Shown here piece after piece: positions 6,169 to 11,654 of a stretch of 11,654 nucleotides of DNA. The DNA comes from an uncultured Moraxellaceae bacterium (GTDB lineage Bacteria; Pseudomonadota; Gammaproteobacteria; Pseudomonadales; Moraxellaceae): assembly GCA_937928295.1 (NCBI GenBank), contig CALEYY010000197.1, forward strand, positions 1 to 11,654, in the 5' to 3' direction. Position numbers and translations under genes: made by a program. How positions within the stretch are numbered: the first letter of the stretch is position 1; every line of letters begins with the position of its first letter. The notes under the pieces are model-generated. The model saw nothing but the letters and a program-made list of their open reading frames with translations, was not told the origin of the DNA and did no database searches.

Positions 6169-8777
6169 ACGCAGCCCCGGCGCCATCTGACAAGGCCAGC
6201 CTGAAAGCGGCTCAGGCCGAACTGATTGAGCGCTTCAAGGAAGGTCGCGACATCCGCCTGCTGGTGCGTGAATGGGCCGATGCCATCGATGAGGTGCTGC
6301 GTCATGCCTGGGTCAATCTGGGCCTGGATCAATACACCGATCTCGCCCTGCTGGCCGTGGGTGGCTATGGCCGCGCCGAGCTGCATCCGGCATCGGATGT
6401 GGATGTGCTAATCCTGCATGACGGCACGGATCTACCGACCGGTGCCGAAGAGGCGGTCAGCCAGTTCATCACGCATTTGTGGGATCTGGGACTGGATATC
6501 GGCTCCAGCGTGCGTTCGCTGTCGGACTGCGTGCGTCTGGCGACGGAAGACATCACCATCGCCACCAACATCATGGAATCGCGCACGCTGGTCGGTGACG
6601 AGCGCCTGCGCCGCGACATGCAGCGCCTGACCGGACCGGATCGGCTGTGGCCGGGCAAGGCGTTTTTCATTGCCAAGCGCGACGAGCAGATCGCCCGTCA
6701 TGCCAAGCACAACAACACCGAATACAACCTTGAGCCGGATCTGAAGAATGCCCCCGGCGGCCTGCGCGACATCCAGACCATCGGCTGGGTGGCGAAGCGG
6801 CATTTCGGTGCCGATACGCTGCGCGATCTGGTCGCGCACGGCTTCATCACCGAAGCCGAATTCGGCGAGCTCGATGACTGCCAGTGCGTGCTCTGGCGCG
6901 TGCGCTTTGCCCTGTTTATTGTCAGCGGGCGCAGCGATACCCGTGTGCTGTTTGACTATCAGCGGCGCATGGCCGAGCTCTTCGGCTACAGCGACAGCCA
7001 CGCCAATCGCGGCGTGGAACAGCTCATGCAGGACTACTACCGCGCCGCCATGCGCATCTCCATGCTCAACGAGATGCTGCTGCGCTACTTCGACGAGGCC
7101 ATTCTCGGCGAAGATGAAAATGCACCCGTGGTCGCGCTTAACAATCGCTTCCAGATCCGCAACGGCATCATTGAAGTGACTGCCGAGGATGTGTTCAGGC
7201 GCTACCCGTCCGCCCTGCTGGAAATTTTCGTGCTGCTCGGCGAGCATCCGGAAGTCACCGAGGTGCGCGCCAGCACCATCCGCCTGATCATGCAGCACGC
7301 CGTGCTCATCGATGACTGCTTCCGCAGCGACATCCGCAACAAGTCGCTGTTCATGGAGCTGCTGCGCTGCCGCACCGCGCTGTTCTCGTCGCTGCGCCGG
7401 ATGAAGCGCTACGGCATCCTCGGTCGCTACATTCCGGCCTTCGGCGCCATCATCGGCAAGATGCAGTACGACCTGTTTCACATCTACACGGTGGATGCGC
7501 ACACGCTGCTGGTGCTGAAGAACATGCGCCGCTTCCGCTACCCGGAAGTGGAAGATCGCTTCCCGGTCGTCGCCAAGGTCGCCAAGAATCTGCCGAAGAT
7601 CGAGCTGCTCTACATCGCCGGCCTGTTTCACGACATCGCCAAGGGTCGTGGCGGCGATCACTCCGAGCTGGGCGCGGTGGATGCCCATGACTTCTGCATC
7701 GAGCACGGCCTCGGCAAGTGGGACGCCAATCTCGTGGCCTGGCTGACGCAGCAGCATCTGGTCATGTCGGTGACGGCGCAGAAAAAGGATGTTTCCGACC
7801 CCGATGTCATCAACGAGTTCGCGAAAAAAGTCGGCGACATCGTGCATCTGGACTATCTCTACGCGCTCACCGTGGCCGACATCTGCGCCACCAACCCGAC
7901 GCTGTGGAACTCCTGGCGCGCCTCGCTGTTACGGCAGCTCTATACGCAGACCAAGCGCGCGCTGCGTCGCGGTCTGGTGAATCCGATCGACAAGCAGGAG
8001 TGGATCATCGAGAACCGCGCCTCGGCGCTGGAGCTGCTCGAAGATCAGCAGATCGGCAGCAGCGAAGCCGAAGGCGTCTGGGACAGCCTCGGTGACGACT
8101 ACTTCCTGCGCGAGTCGGCGAAAGACATCGCCTGGCATACCACTGCGCTGCTACGGCACGGGCCGGACGCCGGGCCGCTGGTGCTGGTGCGCGAAAATCA
8201 CAGCGAGCCCTACGATGGCGCCACGCAGATCTTCGTCTACACCCGCGACCTGCCAAACCTGTTCGCCGCCACCGTGGCAGCGCTGGATCAGCTGCACCTG
8301 ACCGTCATGGATGCGCGCATCATCACCTCCAACAACGGCTTTTCGCTGGACACCTACATCGTGCTCGACGAAAACGGCGACCGCATTGCCGACAGCTCGC
8401 GTCTGGCGCATATCGGCAACGAACTGCGCCAGAGCCTGGCGCGCCCGGACCAGTTCCCGGTGCTGGTGCAACGGCGCCTGCCACGCCAGCTCAAGCATTT
8501 CGATGTGCGGACCCAGGTCAATCTGAGCAACGATCTGGTGCATCAGCGCACCGTGGTCGAGGTCATCACGCTCGACCGTCCGGGCTTGCTGGCACGCGTT
8601 GGCCGCATCTTCATGGAGCATGGCGTAAACTTGCAGAATGCGCGCATTGCCACGCTGGGCGAGCGCGCGGAAGATGTGTTCTTCCTCACCGATGCCGCTC
8701 AACAACCGCTTTCCGATCCCGAGCTTTGCGAGCGCCTGTGCGCCGCCTTGCGCGAGCAACTGGACCAGACTTCCTGA
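6165..8777 (+). CDS. glnD: bifunctional uridylyltransferase / uridylyl-removing enzyme (PII sensor)
   Basis: GlnD senses glutamine and adds UMP to, or removes it from, the PII proteins, so controlling glutamine synthetase and NtrBC. The 870-residue product is close to E. coli GlnD (890). Domain order: nucleotidyltransferase with GGYGRAELHP at 66-75 and catalytic Asp78/Asp80; a central linker; an HD domain with His489-Asp490 in LFHDIAKGRGGDHSELG; and two C-terminal ACT domains at about 687-765 and 795-870 (the second contains DRPGLLARVGRIF), expected to bind glutamine. All key residues seen are intact, so both activities are likely. The start is a GTG that overlaps the map stop by 4 nt; an in-frame stop 12 nt upstream rules out an earlier start. 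The stop overlaps dapC by 1 nt. Confidence 0.98.
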   Translation: MNAAPAPSDKASLKAAQAELIERFKEGRDIRLLVREWADAIDEVLRHAWVNLGLDQYTDLALLAVGGYGRAELHPASDVDVLILHDGTDLPTGAEEAVSQFITHLWDLGLDIGSSVRSLSDCVRLATEDITIATNIMESRTLVGDERLRRDMQRLTGPDRLWPGKAFFIAKRDEQIARHAKHNNTEYNLEPDLKNAPGGLRDIQTIGWVAKRHFGADTLRDLVAHGFITEAEFGELDDCQCVLWRVRFALFIVSGRSDTRVLFDYQRRMAELFGYSDSHANRGVEQLMQDYYRAAMRISMLNEMLLRYFDEAILGEDENAPVVALNNRFQIRNGIIEVTAEDVFRRYPSALLEIFVLLGEHPEVTEVRASTIRLIMQHAVLIDDCFRSDIRNKSLFMELLRCRTALFSSLRRMKRYGILGRYIPAFGAIIGKMQYDLFHIYTVDAHTLLVLKNMRRFRYPEVEDRFPVVAKVAKNLPKIELLYIAGLFHDIAKGRGGDHSELGAVDAHDFCIEHGLGKWDANLVAWLTQQHLVMSVTAQKKDVSDPDVINEFAKKVGDIVHLDYLYALTVADICATNPTLWNSWRASLLRQLYTQTKRALRRGLVNPIDKQEWIIENRASALELLEDQQIGSSEAEGVWDSLGDDYFLRESAKDIAWHTTALLRHGPDAGPLVLVRENHSEPYDGATQIFVYTRDLPNLFAATVAALDQLHLTVMDARIITSNNGFSLDTYIVLDENGDRIADSSRLAHIGNELRQSLARPDQFPVLVQRRLPRQLKHFDVRTQVNLSNDLVHQRTVVEVITLDRPGLLARVGRIFMEHGVNLQNARIATLGERAEDVFFLTDAAQQPLSDPELCERLCAALREQLDQTS

Positions 8778-9973
8778 TGAATCCCGATCTGTCGCTGCTG
8801 CATCCCTACCCGTTCGAGAAGCTGGCCACACTGTTCAAGGGCCATGCCGCACCGGCACAGCTGAAGCCGATTGCGCTGTCCATCGGCGAGCCCAAGCACG
8901 CCTCGCCGGCGTTCGTGGCGGAAGCCATCGCGCGCCATATCGGCGGGCTGTCGAACTATCCGACCACGCTGGGGCTGCCGGTGCTGCGCGAGGCCATCGC
9001 GCAGTGGCTGACACAACGCTTTGGCCTGAAGGCGGTGGATGCCGGTACACAGGTGCTGCCGGTGAACGGCACGCGTGAAGCGCTGTTTTCGTTCACGCAG
9101 GCGGTGGTGGATAGAAGCGTGAGCGAGCAGCCGTTGGTGTTGATGCCCAACCCGTTCTATCAGATCTACGAAGGCGCGGCCTTGCTGGCCGGTGCCGAGC
9201 CGGTGTTTCTGCCCTGCACGCCCGCCACCGGCCTGCAGCCCGATTTCGATGCCGTGCCCGACACGGTCTGGGCGCGCACGCAGCTGCTGTTCATCTGCAC
9301 GCCGGGCAACCCAACCGGCGCACTGCTGAGCATGTCCACGCTGAAAAAGCTGATTGCACTGAGCGATCGCTTCGGTTTCGTCATCGCCTCCGACGAGTGC
9401 TATTCGGAAATCTACTTCGACGAAAGCCAGCCGCCCGTGGGGCTGCTGCAAGCCTGCGCCGAGCTGGGTCGCGACGATTACCGCAATTGCGTGGTCTTCC
9501 ACTCGCTGTCGAAACGCTCGAATCTGCCCGGTCTGCGCTCCGGATTTGTCGCGGGCGATGCCACCGTGCTCAAGCAATATCTGCGTTATCGCACCTATCA
9601 CGGCTCCGCCATGCCGGTTCAGCATCAATTGGCCTCAACAGAGGTCTGGCAAGATGAGGCCCATGTGAGGGACAATCGCGCCCTTTATCGCGACAAGTTC
9701 GCGCGCGTGCTGGCCATACTAAATCCGGTGCTGCCCTTGCAAATGCCCGATGCCGGCTTTTACTTCTGGGCGCGCACGCCAGGCTCGGATGAAGATTTCG
9801 CTCGCGAGCTGCATGCGCAGCAAGCTGTCACCGTGCTGCCCGGCCGCTATCTGGCCCGCGCCGGCAGCGACGGCAGCAATCCTGGCGAGGGCCATGTGCG
9901 CATGGCGCTGGTCGCCAGCGTGGCGGAATGTGTGGAAGCCGCCGAAAGAATTCGATCCTTCCTCGGGAAGTGA
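8777..9973 (+). CDS. dapC: succinyldiaminopimelate aminotransferase
   Basis: DapC transfers an amino group from glutamate to N-succinyl-2-amino-6-ketopimelate in the succinylase route to diaminopimelate and lysine. The 398-residue product is a fold-type I PLP enzyme of the aspartate aminotransferase family. Visible blocks: GEPKHASPAF near 38-47, NPFYQIYEGAAL, CTPGNPTGALL, SDECYSEIYF, the PLP lysine Lys246 in SLSKRSNLPGLRSGF, and Arg375 (HVRMAL), the expected carboxylate-binding arginine. Sequence alone cannot exclude another aminotransferase, but its place directly before dapD and the GLRSGF/YRTYHGSAMP blocks fit DapC well. The frame is open 17 codons upstream inside glnD; ATG 8777, overlapping the glnD stop as TGATG, gives the family N-terminus MNPDLSLLHPYPFEKL and implies coupling. 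Confidence 0.93.
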   Translation: MNPDLSLLHPYPFEKLATLFKGHAAPAQLKPIALSIGEPKHASPAFVAEAIARHIGGLSNYPTTLGLPVLREAIAQWLTQRFGLKAVDAGTQVLPVNGTREALFSFTQAVVDRSVSEQPLVLMPNPFYQIYEGAALLAGAEPVFLPCTPATGLQPDFDAVPDTVWARTQLLFICTPGNPTGALLSMSTLKKLIALSDRFGFVIASDECYSEIYFDESQPPVGLLQACAELGRDDYRNCVVFHSLSKRSNLPGLRSGFVAGDATVLKQYLRYRTYHGSAMPVQHQLASTEVWQDEAHVRDNRALYRDKFARVLAILNPVLPLQMPDAGFYFWARTPGSDEDFARELHAQQAVTVLPGRYLARAGSDGSNPGEGHVRMALVASVAECVEAAERIRSFLGK

Positions 9974-10001
9974 TTTTTGTTTTGCCTGATTGGAGATAGT
10001 C

Positions 10002-10826
10002 ATGTCGCTTGCCTCGTTCATTGAAGACGCTTTCGAGCGCCGCGCCGAGTTTTCGCCGAAGTCGGCCCCTCAGGATGTGCGCGATGCCGTCAATGAAGCC
10101 CTCGCCCTGCTCGACAGTGGTGCCGCCCGCGTTGCTGAAAAAATTGATGGCGAGTGGCAGGTCAATCAGTGGCTGAAGAAAGCCGTGCTGCTGTCGTTCC
10201 GCCTGAACGACAATGTGCCGATTCCGGCCGGTGGTGGCATGCAGTTCTACGACAAGGTGCCGACCAAGTTCGCCGGCTGGACGGCTGAGCAGTTCGCCGC
10301 CAGCGGCATCCGCGTGGTACCGCCGGCTGTGGCTCGTCGTGGCAGTTTCATCGCGCGCAACACCGTGCTCATGCCGTCTTATGTGAACATCGGCGCGTTT
10401 GTCGATGAAGGCTCGATGGTCGATACCTGGGCCACTGTCGGCTCCTGCGCCCAGATCGGCAAGAATGTGCATCTGTCCGGCGGCGTCGGCATCGGCGGCG
10501 TACTGGAACCGCTGCAGGCCAACCCGACCATCATCGAAGACAACTGCTTCATCGGTGCCCGTTCGGAAGTGGTTGAAGGCGTGATCATCGGCGAAGGCTC
10601 GGTGCTGTCGATGGGCGTGTTCATCGGCCAGTCGACCCCGATCTACGACCGCGAAACCGGCGAGATCAGCTACGGCCGCGTGCCGGCCGGCTCGGTGGTG
10701 GTTGCCGGCTCGCTGCCGCGCGACAATGGTCGCTACAGCCTGACCTGCGCCGTCATCGTGAAAAAAGTCGATGCCCAGACGCGCAGCAAGACCAGCATCA
10801 ACGAACTGCTCCGCATCGCGGACTGA
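10002..10826 (+). CDS. dapD: 2,3,4,5-tetrahydropyridine-2,6-dicarboxylate N-succinyltransferase
   Basis: DapD uses succinyl-CoA to succinylate tetrahydrodipicolinate, opening the ring and making the precursor of the DapC substrate. The 274-residue product has the same length as E. coli DapD and is highly similar along its whole length. The N-terminal helical domain contains VAEKIDGEWQVNQWLKKAVL. The left-handed beta-helix of hexapeptide repeats covers roughly 100-220, including MPSYVNIGA, VDTWATVGSCAQIG and GGVGIGGVLEPLQANP. The C-terminal part has CAVIVKKVDA and ends NELLRIAD. The ATG at 10002 has GGAG at 6 nt; an in-frame TTG 12 nt upstream overlaps the Shine-Dalgarno and is rejected. It follows dapC after 28 nt and precedes cysD by 41 nt. 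Confidence 0.98.
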   Translation: MSLASFIEDAFERRAEFSPKSAPQDVRDAVNEALALLDSGAARVAEKIDGEWQVNQWLKKAVLLSFRLNDNVPIPAGGGMQFYDKVPTKFAGWTAEQFAASGIRVVPPAVARRGSFIARNTVLMPSYVNIGAFVDEGSMVDTWATVGSCAQIGKNVHLSGGVGIGGVLEPLQANPTIIEDNCFIGARSEVVEGVIIGEGSVLSMGVFIGQSTPIYDRETGEISYGRVPAGSVVVAGSLPRDNGRYSLTCAVIVKKVDAQTRSKTSINELLRIAD

Positions 10827-10867
10827 ACCCGCTTTTTATACGAGCTTCTGAAAGAGGACACGCGAGC

Positions 10868-11654
10868 ATGTCGCTCCCCGAACACCGCATGACTCACCTC
10901 AAGGCGCTTGAGGCCGAGTCCATCCACATCATCCGCGAGGTTGCCGCCGAATTCGACAACCCGGTCATGATGTATTCGATCGGCAAGGATTCGTCCGTGA
11001 TGCTGCACCTGGCGCGCAAGGCGTTTGCGCCGGGCAAGCCGCCGTTTCCGCTGATGCATGTGAACACGACCTGGAAGTTCAAGGAAATGATCACCTTCCG
11101 CGACCGCATCGCGGCCGAAGCCGGCATGGAGCTGATCTCGCACACTAACCCCGAGGGGCTGGCGGCGAACATCAACCCGTTCGATCACGGCAGCTCGAAA
11201 TACACCGATGTCATGAAAACCCAGGCGCTGAAGCAGGCGCTGGACATGCACGGTTTCGATGCCGCTTTCGGTGGTGCCCGCCGCGACGAAGAGAAGTCGC
11301 GTGCCAAGGAGCGCGTCTACTCCTTCCGCGACAAGAACCATCGCTGGGACCCGAAAGTGCAGCGTCCGGAGCTGTGGAACCTGTACAACGGCCGCATCAA
11401 CAAGGGCGAGTCGATCCGCGTGTTCCCGCTGTCGAACTGGACCGAGCTGGACATCTGGCAGTACATCTACCTCGAGAACATCGAGATCGTGCCGCTGTAT
11501 TTCTCGGCCGTGCGCCCGGTGGTCGAACGCGACGGCATGCTCATCATGGTCGATGACGAACGCCTGCCGCTGCGCGAAGGCGAAGTGCCGATGATGAAAA
11601 ATGTGCGCTTCCGCACGCTCGGCTGCTACCCGCTGACCGGCGCCGTCGAATCCG
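10868..11654 (+). CDS. cysD: sulfate adenylyltransferase subunit 2, N-terminal 262 codons (runs off right edge)
   Basis: CysD is the ATP-pyrophosphatase subunit of the CysDN ATP sulfurylase, making adenosine 5'-phosphosulfate from sulfate and ATP in assimilation. The 262 visible residues align with E. coli CysD (302) from the start. The pyrophosphate-binding SIGKDSS loop is at 37-43, followed by the blocks HGSSKYTDVMKTQALKQAL, FGGARRDEEKSRAKER, FRDKNHRWDPK and RFRTLGCYPLTGAVES. The motif HVDT, usually with Asp, reads HVNT here (Asn66). NodP is nearly identical to CysD, but no nodulation context is present. The ATG at 10868 has GAGGA at 9 nt. No terminator or clear promoter is visible in the 41 nt after dapD, so it may be co-transcribed. 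cysN would be expected just beyond the window. Confidence 0.95.
   Translation, partial: MSLPEHRMTHLKALEAESIHIIREVAAEFDNPVMMYSIGKDSSVMLHLARKAFAPGKPPFPLMHVNTTWKFKEMITFRDRIAAEAGMELISHTNPEGLAANINPFDHGSSKYTDVMKTQALKQALDMHGFDAAFGGARRDEEKSRAKERVYSFRDKNHRWDPKVQRPELWNLYNGRINKGESIRVFPLSNWTELDIWQYIYLENIEIVPLYFSAVRPVVERDGMLIMVDDERLPLREGEVPMMKNVRFRTLGCYPLTGAVES

Noticed and set aside
6432..7847. A 471-codon open frame antisense to glnD
   Set aside because: glnD is intact and recognisable throughout; the antisense product has no family features and shows the same shadow composition.
8699..9628. A 309-codon open frame antisense to the end of glnD and dapC
   Set aside because: Covered by two confirmed genes on the plus strand, with no ribosome site or recognisable motif.
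10827..10867. TTTTTATAC before cysD as a possible promoter -10
   Set aside because: No -35-like hexamer was found at 16-18 nt upstream, so it is not reported as a promoter.
1..11654. Possible new system, mobile element, CRISPR array or tRNA/rRNA
   Set aside because: Reading both strands showed only known housekeeping genes with short spacers; no direct repeat array, transposase, integrase, tRNA cloverleaf or rRNA segment was recognised.

Overview
The window looks like the chromosome of a gammaproteobacterium of fairly high GC content. Evidence: the gene order rpsB-tsf-pyrH-frr-uppS-cdsA-dxr, with map-glnD leaving in the opposite direction; a GlnD-DapC-DapD group using the succinylase lysine route, as in Pseudomonas-like lineages; and proteins that align closely with their E. 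coli counterparts (the Map metal ligands fall on exactly the same residue numbers). Genus cannot be fixed from the sequence alone. There is no sign of mobile DNA, prophage, CRISPR, tRNA or rRNA; every long stretch is a housekeeping gene.

Left half, minus strand (transcribed right to left from about 5300): rpsB (S2), tsf (EF-Ts), pyrH (UMP kinase), frr (ribosome recycling factor), uppS (undecaprenyl diphosphate synthase), cdsA (CDP-diacylglycerol synthase) and the first 120 codons of dxr (DXP reductoisomerase), which runs off the left edge. Translation factors come first and envelope-lipid and isoprenoid genes follow; Dxr supplies the MEP pathway that feeds UppS. Two intergenic regions carry terminator-like hairpins: rpsB-tsf (164 nt, several stacked hairpins) and tsf-pyrH (103 nt, one symmetrical hairpin). 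From pyrH onward the genes are close-packed or overlapping.

Middle, 5165-5373: a 209-nt divergent control region. It holds a good candidate rpsB promoter with a GC-rich discriminator, a structured leader of about 130 nt likely used for S2 autoregulation, and a weaker candidate map promoter facing the other way and overlapping the rpsB one.

Right half, plus strand: map (methionine aminopeptidase), glnD (PII uridylyltransferase), dapC (succinyl-DAP aminotransferase), dapD (tetrahydrodipicolinate succinylase) and the first 262 codons of cysD (sulfate adenylyltransferase subunit 2), which runs off the right edge. map/glnD overlap by 4 nt and glnD/dapC by 1 nt, so they are probably translationally coupled; dapD and cysD each have their own Shine-Dalgarno sequence after 28 and 41 nt. 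The block joins N-terminal processing, nitrogen sensing, DAP/lysine synthesis and sulfate activation.

I found no novel protein system. The points worth a second look are RNA-level: the rpsB leader, the stacked hairpins between rpsB and tsf, and the overlapping divergent promoters, plus the dapD-cysD junction and one substitution each in CysD and UppS.
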